Assembly (NCBI GenBank): GCA_947377425.1 | Contig: CANCFZ010000038.1 | Location: 1 to 14,004, forward strand | Direction: 5' to 3' | Source of the DNA: Flavobacteriaceae bacterium | GTDB taxonomy: Bacteria > Bacteroidota > Bacteroidia > Flavobacteriales > Flavobacteriaceae | Length of the DNA: 14,004 bases | Shown: positions 1 through 5,899 of the stretch, piece after piece | Numbering within the stretch: the first letter of the stretch is position 1 | How the letters are laid out: each line of letters starts with the position of its first letter | The notes under the pieces: model-generated | Database searches by the model: none | What the model was told of the DNA's origin: nothing | The model's input: the letters and a program-made list of their open reading frames with translations, nothing else | Position numbers and translations under genes: made by a program

Positions 1-113
1 AAAATTGTAGTAAGCGCTTTAGTCAAAGTTTCTTGAACAGAAGTTGCATTCGGCTGATACTGCCATCCGTGATAATTAGTTCCTTTGTAAGCAAATTCTA
101 TAAAGTATCTCAA
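1..113 (-). CDS. truA: tRNA pseudouridine synthase A, N-terminal part (runs off the left edge)
   Basis: The minus strand encodes LRYFIEFAYKGTNYHGWQYQ followed by PNATSVQETLTKALTTI, the conserved N-terminus of TruA, which isomerises uridine to pseudouridine at positions 38-40 of the tRNA anticodon arm. The GTNYHGWQ block is diagnostic. The catalytic Asp lies beyond the window edge, so only 37 codons are visible. The start is inferred to be TTG at 113-111: an in-frame TAG lies five codons further upstream and there is no ATG between it and the RYFIEF core. Three CAAAGNNN octamers at 134-157 sit just upstream, and on the minus strand the middle one reads TACCTTTG, a match to the Bacteroidota -7 box. 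The gene diverges from the metallophosphoesterase. Identity is confident; the start codon less so. Confidence 0.9.
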   Translation of the reverse strand, partial: MRYFIEFAYKGTNYHGWQYQPNATSVQETLTKALTTI

Positions 114-133
114 TTTTTTTAGGTTCTAAGATT

Positions 134-157
134 CAAAGTTGCAAAGGTACAAAGGTT
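134..157. repeat. Three tandem CAAAGNNN octamers, overlapping a possible truA promoter
   Basis: Units CAAAGTTG (134-141), CAAAGGTA (142-149) and CAAAGGTT (150-157) follow each other without gaps. Read on the minus strand, 149-142 is TACCTTTG, which fits the Bacteroidota -7 consensus TAnnTTTG, 29 nt before the proposed truA TTG. No convincing -33 TTG was found at the usual distance. A second repeat-like stretch, CTCAGAGCCTGAG, lies at 235-247 before the phosphoesterase start. Similar tandem phrases are common between genes in Flavobacterium (from memory, not checked). Confidence 0.5.
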
Positions 158-271
158 TTTAATTGGATGTTTAAAGTTATCATAATTTCATTTACTATAT
201 TTACAATCTTAAATTTAGTAGTATACAAAAAAACTCAGAGCCTGAGTATCTCAAAACTTAGCACCTTAAAT

Positions 272-766
272 TTGAAAAAGATTCTCTTACTTTCCGATAC
301 GCACAGTCATATTGATGCTACTATTTTAAAATATGTAAATCAAGCCGATGAGGTTTGGCATGCTGGTGATATTGGTGATTTGACTGTTACAGATACTTTA
401 AAAAAACTAAAACCACTTCGAGCGGTTTATGGTAACATTGACGATGACAAAGCCCGAATGGAATTCCCATTAAACAATCGGTTTATGTGCGAAGGCGTTG
501 ACGTTTGGATTACGCATATTGGCGGTTATCCTGGAAAATACAATCAGGCAATTCGAGAAGCATTGAAATTGAATCCGCCTAAGTTATTTATTTGCGGACA
601 TTCACACATCTTAAAAGTACAATTTGATAAAAGTTTGAATTTACTTCACATGAATCCTGGTGCCTGCGGAATTTATGGTTTTCATCAAGTGCGAACAATG
701 CTTCGATTTGAAATCGATGGCGATAAAATTCAGAAATTAGAAATTATTGAAATAGACAATCGGTAG
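272..766 (+). CDS. YfcE/MJ0936-type metallophosphoesterase
   Basis: A 164-residue single-domain calcineurin-like phosphoesterase of the small YfcE/MJ0936 group, which cleaves phosphodiesters with two metal ions; the physiological substrate is unknown. The metal-ligand motifs are all present: SDTH (Asp9, His11), GDIGD (Asp33), GNID (Asn55), THIGG (His82) and GHSH (His110, His112), followed by NPGACG. There is no signal peptide, so it should be cytoplasmic. I chose the TTG at 272, which gives a start of MKKILLLSDTHSH and the usual family length. The frame stays open 35 codons further up to an ATG at 167, but that extension is low-complexity, runs through CTCAG-type intergenic repeat sequence and has no family counterpart. 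The stop codon lies inside a palindromic repeat. Function class is certain; start is moderately certain. Confidence 0.88.
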   Translation: MKKILLLSDTHSHIDATILKYVNQADEVWHAGDIGDLTVTDTLKKLKPLRAVYGNIDDDKARMEFPLNNRFMCEGVDVWITHIGGYPGKYNQAIREALKLNPPKLFICGHSHILKVQFDKSLNLLHMNPGACGIYGFHQVRTMLRFEIDGDKIQKLEIIEIDNR

Positions 767-789
767 GGAAAGGTCGCGACCTGTCCCTA
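764..789. repeat. 26-bp near-perfect palindrome overlapping the phosphoesterase stop codon
   Basis: The core GGTCGCGACC (772-781) is a perfect palindrome. Symmetry continues outward to TAGGGA on the left and TCCCTA on the right, with a single mismatched pair (A770/G783). The first three bases are the TAG stop codon of the metallophosphoesterase. The GC-rich core stands out from the AT-rich surroundings. It resembles dispersed palindromic (REP/BIME-like) units that I recall from Flavobacterium genomes; only one copy is in this window. Confidence 0.65.
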
Positions 790-797
790 TGCACAAC

Positions 798-829
798 AAA
801 AAAATCCCAAACTTTCGTTCAGGATTTTC
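798..829. terminator. Bidirectional intrinsic terminator between convergent genes
   Basis: AAAATCC (801-807) pairs with GGATTTT (822-828), and an inner AAC/GTT pair closes a TTTC loop. The stem is flanked by A-rich sequence on the left and T-rich on the right, so it can act in both directions. It serves the phosphoesterase (plus) and the DUF4293 gene (minus), which converge here. Confidence 0.7.
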
Positions 830-857
830 TTCGCACTAATAAACTAAGTTTATAGGT

Positions 858-1271
858 TTATCTCAATCGGTCAACAGATTTTACGAGATCTTCATCCTTC
901 TTAATAGCTTTGTTGGCCAAAACTAACATTACGATAGAAATGATAGGAAGAAACATCCCAATACCTTTCTCAGAAACTGCAGGAGTTTCTCCAGATACAT
1001 TTAGTGAACGATAAACAAATAATCCTAATAAAATTAAATTTAATATCATATTCAATCTGTTAAATACAAATTGTTGTTGTCTTTTTTTAAAGGATAGTAT
1101 ACTTAATAAAGCCAGAGTTGTACTCAAACCAAATAGTATTTGATACGCCATTATACTCATAAAATAAAATTCTTTTCCATCAGCTAATTTCCATAACGGA
1201 AAAACAAACGGAAGAATTCCTGCAAGTACAAATACAATCGTTAAATATATAGTTTGAATTCGTTGTAACAT
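858..1271 (-). CDS. DUF4293 family membrane protein
   Basis: A 137-residue integral membrane protein starting MLQRIQTIYL, the typical opening of the Bacteroidota-specific DUF4293 family; its function is unknown. Four hydrophobic segments are visible at about residues 7-27, 42-60, 72-88 and 105-121, and the tail KKDEDLVKSVDRLR is charged and probably cytoplasmic. Length is normal for the family. It is a single-gene unit with a -7 box upstream (1290-1297), diverging from rho and converging on the phosphoesterase. The rho-adjacent placement recurs in flavobacteria as far as I remember, but that gives no functional clue. Confidence 0.85.
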   Translation of the reverse strand: MLQRIQTIYLTIVFVLAGILPFVFPLWKLADGKEFYFMSIMAYQILFGLSTTLALLSILSFKKRQQQFVFNRLNMILNLILLGLFVYRSLNVSGETPAVSEKGIGMFLPIISIVMLVLANKAIKKDEDLVKSVDRLR

Positions 1272-1289
1272 TATTACTTATTTATGAAG

Positions 1290-1297
1290 CAAAAATA
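1290..1297 (-). promoter_or_regulatory. -7 box for the DUF4293 gene
   Basis: The minus strand reads TATTTTTG followed by C, matching TAnnTTTG, 18 nt before the ATG. No clear -33 TTG is present in the A/T-rich stretch upstream. Confidence 0.45.
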
Positions 1298-1320
1298 TAT
1301 TTTCTTTTTTTAAAAAACTA

Positions 1321-1350
1321 TTGCTTGAATGAAATTTATTCGTATTATTG
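1321..1350 (+). promoter_or_regulatory. Candidate promoter for rho
   Basis: TTG at 1321-1323 is followed after 19 nt by TATTATTG (1343-1350), a 7/8 match to TAnnTTTG. If used, transcription would begin near 1357 and leave a leader of roughly 95-100 nt before the rho start. Confidence 0.4.
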
Positions 1351-1353
1351 CAT

Positions 1354-1388
1354 AACAAATCCGTAAGTACTTCAAAAACACGGATGTT
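1354..1388 (+). promoter_or_regulatory. Hairpin in the rho leader
   Basis: ATCCGT (1359-1364) pairs perfectly with ACGGAT (1380-1385). AAC (1354-1356) and GTT (1386-1388) extend the stem past a two-base bulge. An alternative small hairpin, AAACA with TGTTT around CGGA (1376-1389), shares bases with it, so two mutually exclusive folds are possible. There is no T-run, so it is not a terminator. Autoregulation of rho through its leader is known in enterobacteria; any such role here is inference. Confidence 0.35.
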
Positions 1389-1454
1389 TCACTAGAAAAA
1401 ATCACCCACATTTTGTATTGTCACTCAATTACCAAAAAAAATATATAAACATTT

Positions 1455-3197
1455 ATGTTTGATAGTTCTGCATTAAAAGGAATGAAGTTATCTGAACTTC
1501 AAGAAATTGCCAAATTGGCAAAAACCATAAAATTTAACGGTGTAAAAAAAGAAGCTTTAATTGAGCAAATTTTGACGCATCAAGCTACGTCATCTAACGA
1601 AAAACCTGAAGAAGCAGTAATTGTTACAAAAGACGAAAAAGCAAAAAGAGCTAGAATTGTTCCTGAAGGAAAACTTAAAATAGAGAAAAAATCAAAAGAT
1701 TTATTTTCAGATACACCAGTTGCTAAAACGATGCCATTTGAAGAAGAGGCTGAAATCATTGAAGTTCAAGAGGTTCACCAAAAAGCTGAAAAGTTTCAAA
1801 AGAAATCAAAGTTTGTTAAGCCAGTAAAATCAGCTTCAGAAGAGCAACCTACTGATGAAGCAACTAACGAAGAAACTTCAAAAGAAGAAAATTCAGTGGT
1901 TGAAAATACAACTGAAAACACAGAAAATGCTCCTGTAAAACCTCAAAACCCGAATCAAAATCCAAACCAAAAGCATAAAAATCCGAACCAGAATCCGAAT
2001 CAAAACGGAAATGGTAATCCCAACCAAAACCCGAACTTTAAAGCTAAAAAAAGCCCAAACTTTCGTGATGCCGATTATGAATTTGACGGAATTATAGAAA
2101 GTGAAGGTGTTCTTGAAATGATGCCCGATGGCTATGGTTTTTTGCGTTCGTCAGATTACAATTATTTAGCTTCGCCAGATGATATTTATTTATCAACATC
2201 ACAAATTCGTTTGTTTGGATTAAAAACTGGAGATACAGTAAAAGGAGTAGTGCGTCCGCCAAAAGAAGGTGAAAAATTCTTTCCTTTAGTTAGAGTTTTA
2301 AAAATAAACGGTCATGATCCACAAGTAGTTCGTGATAGAGTTTCTTTTGAACACTTAACACCAATATTTCCACAAGAAAAATTTAATATTGCCGATAAAC
2401 AAGCGAGTACTTCAACTAGAATTATCGACTTATTTTCACCAATCGGAAAAGGACAACGTGGAATGATTGTGGCACAACCAAAAACAGGTAAAACAATGTT
2501 ATTGAAAGACATTGCCAATGCCATTGCTGCCAATCATCCAGAGGTTTATCTAATCGTTTTATTGATCGATGAACGTCCAGAAGAAGTTACCGACATGCAA
2601 CGTAGTGTTCGTGGCGAAGTAATAGCTTCTACATTTGATAGAGAACCATTAGAACATGTTAAAATTGCAAATATCGTTCTCGAAAAAGCAAAACGTTTGG
2701 TAGAATGCGGTCATGATGTTGTGATTTTATTAGATTCTATTACACGTTTGGCAAGAGCTTATAATACTGTTCAGCCTGCATCTGGTAAGGTGTTGAGTGG
2801 AGGTGTTGACGCTAATGCATTACAAAAACCAAAACGGTTCTTTGGAGCAGCTCGTAATGTTGAAAATGGCGGTTCATTGAGTATTATCGCAACAGCATTA
2901 ACCGAAACTGGTTCTAAAATGGACGAAGTAATCTTCGAAGAATTTAAAGGAACAGGAAATATGGAATTGCAATTGGATAGAAAAATTGCGAATCGTAGAA
3001 TTTTCCCAGCTATCGATTTGACATCGTCAAGTACGCGTCGAGACGATTTATTATTAGATCCAAATACATTGAAAAGAATGTGGATTCTACGTAAATTCTT
3101 AGCCGATATGAATCCAGTAGAAGCCATGGATACTATAAACGATAAAATCAAAAAAACTAGAAATAACGAAGAGTTTTTAACTTCTATGAATGATTAA
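1455..3197 (+). CDS. rho: Transcription termination factor Rho, with a long disordered insert
   Basis: The hexameric RNA-dependent ATPase that releases transcripts from RNA polymerase. In order: an N-terminal SAP-like Rho_N helix-extension-helix domain (residues 1-42); a charged low-complexity insert (about 43-205) whose core 165-194 is a run of NPNQ-type repeats; the cold-shock RNA-binding domain (about 210-285); and the RecA-like ATPase. The ATPase shows Walker A QPKTGKT (341-347), DERPEE (372-377) with the catalytic Glu, Walker B VVILLDS (422-428), the SGGVDANAL Q-loop region (448-456), and the R-loop region FKGTGN (497-502). At 580 residues it exceeds the 419 of E. coli Rho because of the insert, as is usual in Bacteroidota. 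The ATG at 1455 gives the conserved MFDSSALKGM-type start. It is a single-gene unit with a leader and a strong terminator. Confidence 0.97.
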   Translation: MFDSSALKGMKLSELQEIAKLAKTIKFNGVKKEALIEQILTHQATSSNEKPEEAVIVTKDEKAKRARIVPEGKLKIEKKSKDLFSDTPVAKTMPFEEEAEIIEVQEVHQKAEKFQKKSKFVKPVKSASEEQPTDEATNEETSKEENSVVENTTENTENAPVKPQNPNQNPNQKHKNPNQNPNQNGNGNPNQNPNFKAKKSPNFRDADYEFDGIIESEGVLEMMPDGYGFLRSSDYNYLASPDDIYLSTSQIRLFGLKTGDTVKGVVRPPKEGEKFFPLVRVLKINGHDPQVVRDRVSFEHLTPIFPQEKFNIADKQASTSTRIIDLFSPIGKGQRGMIVAQPKTGKTMLLKDIANAIAANHPEVYLIVLLIDERPEEVTDMQRSVRGEVIASTFDREPLEHVKIANIVLEKAKRLVECGHDVVILLDSITRLARAYNTVQPASGKVLSGGVDANALQKPKRFFGAARNVENGGSLSIIATALTETGSKMDEVIFEEFKGTGNMELQLDRKIANRRIFPAIDLTSSSTRRDDLLLDPNTLKRMWILRKFLADMNPVEAMDTINDKIKKTRNNEEFLTSMND

Positions 3198-3219
3198 ATT
3201 CAGTCATTCAATACAATTT

Positions 3220-3248
3220 AACCGAGCAGCAATGTTCGGTTTTTTTTT
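3220..3248 (+). terminator. rho: Intrinsic terminator of rho
   Basis: AACCGAGCA (3220-3228) pairs with TGTTCGGTT (3233-3241): eight Watson-Crick pairs plus one G-T, closed by a GCAA (GNRA) tetraloop and followed by a run of T to 3248. It begins 22 nt after the rho stop codon. Confidence 0.9.
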
Positions 3249-3254
3249 GTTTTG

Positions 3255-3376
3255 GAGCGGATGGCTAGGGTGTTTTTGGTTTCCTTGTTCCTGCTATCCA
3301 TTACAATCTTTTCTTTTGTTGCCTGAGGTTCTCGAAGGCAACAAAAGAAAAGATTTTCATTCCTATCAGGGCTAAA
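3255..3376. repeat. Structured intergenic element with a perfect 19-bp inverted repeat
   Basis: Arms 3305-3323 and 3337-3355 are perfect inverted complements of 19 bp around a 13-nt loop that itself contains GAG/CTC. Outside them GGATGGC (3259-3265) can pair with GCTATCC (3293-3299), giving a second, left-hand hairpin. The right end is CCTATCAGGGCTA. I recall elements of this layout (conserved flanks GCGGATGGC, CTGCTATCC and TCAGGGCTA around a variable long hairpin) scattered between genes in Flavobacterium, but could not check this. A reading frame crossing it has no family features and is not called. The boundaries are estimates. Confidence 0.6.
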
Positions 3377-3424
3377 TAGTAATCTTTAAACACTAATTCA
3401 GTTTTCAAAAGATATTTTTATAAA

Positions 3425-3454
3425 TAAAAAAGCCATTCCAAAAAGGAACAGCTT
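3425..3454 (-). terminator. trxB: Intrinsic terminator of trxB
   Basis: On the minus strand AAGC-TG-TTCC and GGAA-TG-GCTT form two 4-bp stems separated by a TG/TG internal loop, with a T5 apical loop and a T-run after the last arm. It lies 44 nt beyond the trxB stop codon. Confidence 0.7.
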
Positions 3455-3470
3455 CTATAATTTATCTTGT

Positions 3471-3497
3471 TAAAAAACTGCGTGACTTCGTGGCAAA
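3471..3497 (-). repeat. Border repeat, copy 1, abutting the trxB stop codon
   Basis: Read on the minus strand it begins TTTGCC directly after the trxB TAA, continues ACGAAGTCACGCAG and ends in a T-run plus A. Copy 2 at 5781-5819 (plus strand) has the same ends and the same CGAAGTCAC centre but carries eight additional bases (GCTAAGGC) after TTTGCC. Confidence 0.6.
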
Positions 3498-4445
3498 TTA
3501 CTCCTTAGCAGCCAAATAACGTTCAGCATCCAATGCAGCCATACAGCCAGTTCCAGCAGCAGTAATTGCCTGTCTGTAAACGTGGTCAGCAGCATCACCA
3601 CCAACAAAAACCCCTGCAACATTTGTTTTAGAAGTTCCGGGTATATTAATAATATAACCTGTTTCGTCAAGAGTTAAATAATCTTTGAAAATATCAGTAT
3701 TGGGTTTGTGACCAATGGCTACGAAAAATCCAGTTGCAGGAATTTCAAATTTTTCGTTAGTAGTTTTGTTTAATGCTTTAACACTTGTAACTACTTGTCC
3801 GTCACCAAGAACTTCAACTGTATCATGGTTCATTAAAATTGTAATATTCTCAGTATTTCTAACACGTTGTTCCATAATTTTAGAAGCTCTAAATTTTTCA
3901 CTTCTAACTAACATGGTAACTTTTTTACACAATTTAGATAAATAATGCGCTTCTTCACATGCAGAATCTCCAGCGCCAACAATTACAACTTCTTGATTTC
4001 TATAGAAAAATCCGTCGCAAACCGCACAAGCAGATACGCCACCACCCATATTCAAATAATGTTGCTCTGATGGTAGACCTAAATATTTAGCCGTTGCACC
4101 AGTTGAAATAATTACCGTTTCACAGTGAATTTCTTTGTCATCGTTAATCCATACTTTATGAACATCACCAGAGAAATCTACTTTTGTAGCCCAACCATCA
4201 CGAACATCAGTTCCAAAGCGTTTGGCTTGTTCTTCAATACCAACCATCATTTGCGGACCAGTTATTCCTTCAGGATTTCCAGGCCAGTTTTCTACTTCAT
4301 TTGTTGTGGTTAATTGACCACCAGGTTGCGTTCCTTGGTATAAAACTGGATTCATATTAGCTCTAGCTGCATAAATTGCTGCTGTATAACCAGCAGGACC
4401 AGAACCTATTATTAGACATTTTATTTTTTCAATTGTATCTGACAT
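3498..4445 (-). CDS. trxB: Thioredoxin-disulfide reductase
   Basis: A cytoplasmic homodimeric flavoenzyme that passes electrons from NADPH to oxidised thioredoxin. The 315-residue length is normal for the low-molecular-weight class. Visible motifs are the FAD dinucleotide fold GSGPAG (14-19), the redox-active CAVC (Cys140 and Cys143), the NADPH fold GAGDSA (157-162), ATGFFVAIGHKPNT (237-250), and the second FAD motif GGDAAD (282-287) followed by YRQAITAAGTGCMAALDAE. The start MSDTIEKIKC is followed at once by the first Rossmann strand. It is a single-gene unit with a TACATTTG -7 box upstream and a terminator downstream. No thioredoxin gene is adjacent. Nothing about it is atypical. Confidence 0.97.
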   Translation of the reverse strand: MSDTIEKIKCLIIGSGPAGYTAAIYAARANMNPVLYQGTQPGGQLTTTNEVENWPGNPEGITGPQMMVGIEEQAKRFGTDVRDGWATKVDFSGDVHKVWINDDKEIHCETVIISTGATAKYLGLPSEQHYLNMGGGVSACAVCDGFFYRNQEVVIVGAGDSACEEAHYLSKLCKKVTMLVRSEKFRASKIMEQRVRNTENITILMNHDTVEVLGDGQVVTSVKALNKTTNEKFEIPATGFFVAIGHKPNTDIFKDYLTLDETGYIINIPGTSKTNVAGVFVGGDAADHVYRQAITAAGTGCMAALDAERYLAAKE

Positions 4446-4467
4446 TGTTTGTTTGTTTTAAGTAGTG

Positions 4468-4475
4468 CAAATGTA
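4468..4475 (-). promoter_or_regulatory. trxB: -7 box for trxB
   Basis: The minus strand reads TACATTTG followed by CA, an exact match to TAnnTTTG, 22 nt before the trxB ATG. The -33 element is not obvious. Confidence 0.55.
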
Positions 4476-4555
4476 AGTTTTTATTAAAATAAATTTATAG
4501 AAACTAATTAGAAAAAACTATTTTAAAATAAATATGAATTATTGTTGCAAAAGAT

Positions 4556-4585
4556 TTTGAGAACTGATATTTAGTTTTATATTTG
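4556..4585 (+). promoter_or_regulatory. Promoter of tRNA-Pro
   Basis: TTTG (4556-4559), an 18-nt spacer and TATATTTG (4578-4585) match both elements of the Bacteroidota vegetative promoter. The mature tRNA begins 11 nt after the -7 box. This is the best two-part promoter in the window. Confidence 0.75.
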
Positions 4586-4595
4586 CACTCGCTTT

Positions 4596-4670
4596 CGGGG
4601 TGTAGCGTAGCCCGGTTATCGCGCCTGCTTTGGGAGCAGGAGGCCGCAGGTTCGAATCCTGCCACCCCGA
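4596..4670 (+). tRNA. tRNA-Pro (anticodon UGG)
   Basis: A 75-nt cloverleaf. The acceptor stem CGGGGTG (4596-4602) pairs with CACCCCG (4663-4669), followed by discriminator A4670. The anticodon arm is CCTGC-TTTGGGA-GCAGG with anticodon TGG at 4631-4633, which reads CCN proline codons. The T arm is GCAGG-TTCGAAT-CCTGC. The 3' CCA is not encoded and must be added enzymatically. It stands alone with its own promoter and terminator. Confidence 0.97.
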
Positions 4671-4671
4671 C

Positions 4672-4705
4672 AAAAGTCTTTTCATTTATTTGAGAAGACT
4701 TTTTT
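4672..4705 (+). terminator. Terminator of tRNA-Pro
   Basis: AAAAGTCTT (4672-4680) pairs with AAGACTTTT (4695-4703), with further TTC/GAG pairing inside, and a T-run follows. It starts 2 nt after the tRNA. Confidence 0.8.
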
Positions 4706-4761
4706 CATTTTAATAATATTGATTACCGCAGGTTTTACAGAAGTTTCTGGATTGCATTGAA

Positions 4762-4798
4762 ACAAAAAATCCGTCTAATTGAAAAACTAGACGGATTT
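4762..4798 (-). terminator. Intrinsic terminator of the transketolase operon
   Basis: A perfect 11-bp stem, TAGACGGATTT (4788-4798) with AAATCCGTCTA (4767-4777), encloses a 10-nt loop. On the minus strand it is followed by a T-rich tail. It lies just beyond the stop of the C-terminal subunit gene. Confidence 0.85.
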
Positions 4799-4816
4799 GA
4801 TATTTTGTAGAAAAAA

Positions 4817-5770
4817 TTATTTTCTCTTAATCACTCTTTCAACTGCTTCAACAATTGCTTGATTGTTAAGTTTGTATTTCTCCATTAATTGTTCTGGAGT
4901 TCCGCTTTCGCCAAATGAATCTTGAACGCCAACAAACTCTTGTGGTGTTGGATTATTTAAAGCGAGTGTTCTTGCAACGCTTTCACCTAAACCACCAAGA
5001 ATGTTGTGCTCTTCTGCAGTAACCACACAACCAGTTTTAACAACCGACTTTAGAATTGCTTTTTCATCTAATGGTTTAATTGTGTGAATGTTTATTACTT
5101 CTGCCGAAATTCCTTTTGCTTCTAATGCTTCTGCTGCAATTAATGCTTCCCAAACTAAATGTCCGGTTGCGATAATAGTTACATCTGTTCCTTCGTTTAA
5201 TAAGATGGCTTTTCCAATTACGAATGGTTCATCAGCAGGCATAAAATTAGGCACAACTGGACGTCCAAAACGCAAATAAGCTGGACCATGATGATCGGCT
5301 AATGCTAAAGTTGCTGCTTTAGTTTGGTTGTAATCGCAAGTGTTGATTACAGTCATTCCAGGCAACATTTTCATTAAACCAATATCTTCTAATATTTGGT
5401 GTGTTGCTCCGTCTTCACCAAGAGTTAAACCTGCGTGAGAAGCACAAATTTTTACATTTTTATCTGAATATGCTACTGATTGACGAATTTGATCATAAAC
5501 TCTTCCTGTAGAAAAGTTAGCAAATGTTCCAGTAAAAGGAATTTTCCCACCAATAGTTAATCCAGCAGCAATTCCAATCATATTTGCTTCAGCAATTCCA
5601 ATTTGGAAAAAGCGTTCTGGATGATTTTTTTTGAAATCGTCAAACTTTAACGAACCAATTAAATCGGCGCAAAGTGCAACAACATTTTCATTTTTTTGTC
5701 CCAATTCGGTCATTCCTGCACCAAATCCTGAACGGGTATCTTTACTTCCTGTATTTGTATATTTTTTCAT
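4817..5770 (-). CDS. Transketolase, C-terminal subunit
   Basis: This 317-residue protein is the C-terminal half of a split transketolase. It carries the pyrimidine-binding domain (about 1-165) and the C-terminal domain (about 185-317). With its partner it would transfer two-carbon ketol units between sugar phosphates in the pentose phosphate pathway, using thiamine diphosphate. FFQIGIAEANMIGIAAGL (54-71) contains the conserved catalytic Glu61 that activates the cofactor. SHAGLTLGEDGATHQ (111-125) includes phosphate/TPP-site residues, and YLRFGRP (165-171) follows. LGGLGESVA and DSFGESGTPEQLMEKY mark the C-terminal domain. The ATG at 5770 is the only good start. It is the second gene of a two-gene operon with the N-terminal subunit, separated by an unusually wide 129 bp containing a border repeat. 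A DXPS-like enzyme is unlikely because the partner is transketolase-type. Confidence 0.93.
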   Translation of the reverse strand: MKKYTNTGSKDTRSGFGAGMTELGQKNENVVALCADLIGSLKFDDFKKNHPERFFQIGIAEANMIGIAAGLTIGGKIPFTGTFANFSTGRVYDQIRQSVAYSDKNVKICASHAGLTLGEDGATHQILEDIGLMKMLPGMTVINTCDYNQTKAATLALADHHGPAYLRFGRPVVPNFMPADEPFVIGKAILLNEGTDVTIIATGHLVWEALIAAEALEAKGISAEVINIHTIKPLDEKAILKSVVKTGCVVTAEEHNILGGLGESVARTLALNNPTPQEFVGVQDSFGESGTPEQLMEKYKLNNQAIVEAVERVIKRK

Positions 5771-5780
5771 TTTATATTTT

Positions 5781-5819
5781 TTTGCCGCTAAGGCGCGAAG
5801 TCACAAAGTTTTTTTTTAT
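5781..5819 (+). repeat. Border repeat, copy 2, between the transketolase genes
   Basis: It begins TTTGCC GCTAAGGC, continues GCGAAGTCACAAAG and ends in a T9 run plus A. It matches copy 1 (3471-3497, minus) at both ends and in the CGAAGTCAC centre. It ends 10 nt before the start codon of the C-terminal subunit gene, in the opposite orientation to that gene. Confidence 0.6.
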
Positions 5820-5899
5820 AATAAATGATTATTCTTAATATCTAATATATACCTTCAATATTTATTTTTAATATTTAAGTCATACTACTGAACACTAAA

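Noticed and set aside
167..271. 35-residue hydrophobic N-terminal extension of the metallophosphoesterase as a membrane anchor
   Set aside because: The sequence overlaps intergenic repeat phrases and family members start at the SDTH strand; an anchor would be atypical.
3190..3375. Open frame of 61 codons starting at the end of rho
   Set aside because: It crosses the rho terminator and the inverted-repeat element; its Phe/Trp/Cys-rich translation is the by-product of that repeat and has no domain.
4596..4670. tRNA-Pro as an integration site for a genomic island
   Set aside because: No integrase, no direct repeat of the tRNA 3' end and ordinary housekeeping genes on both sides.
4706..4766. 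Possible gene remnant or RNA between the tRNA terminator and the transketolase terminator
   Set aside because: Translated in all frames by eye it gives only short fragments with no family match, and no structure beyond the two terminators was seen.
5820..5899. AT-rich stretch with repeated AATATT as a replication origin or protein-binding array
   Set aside because: Only two or three short copies in a low-complexity context; no DnaA-box-like sequence and no neighbouring replication gene.
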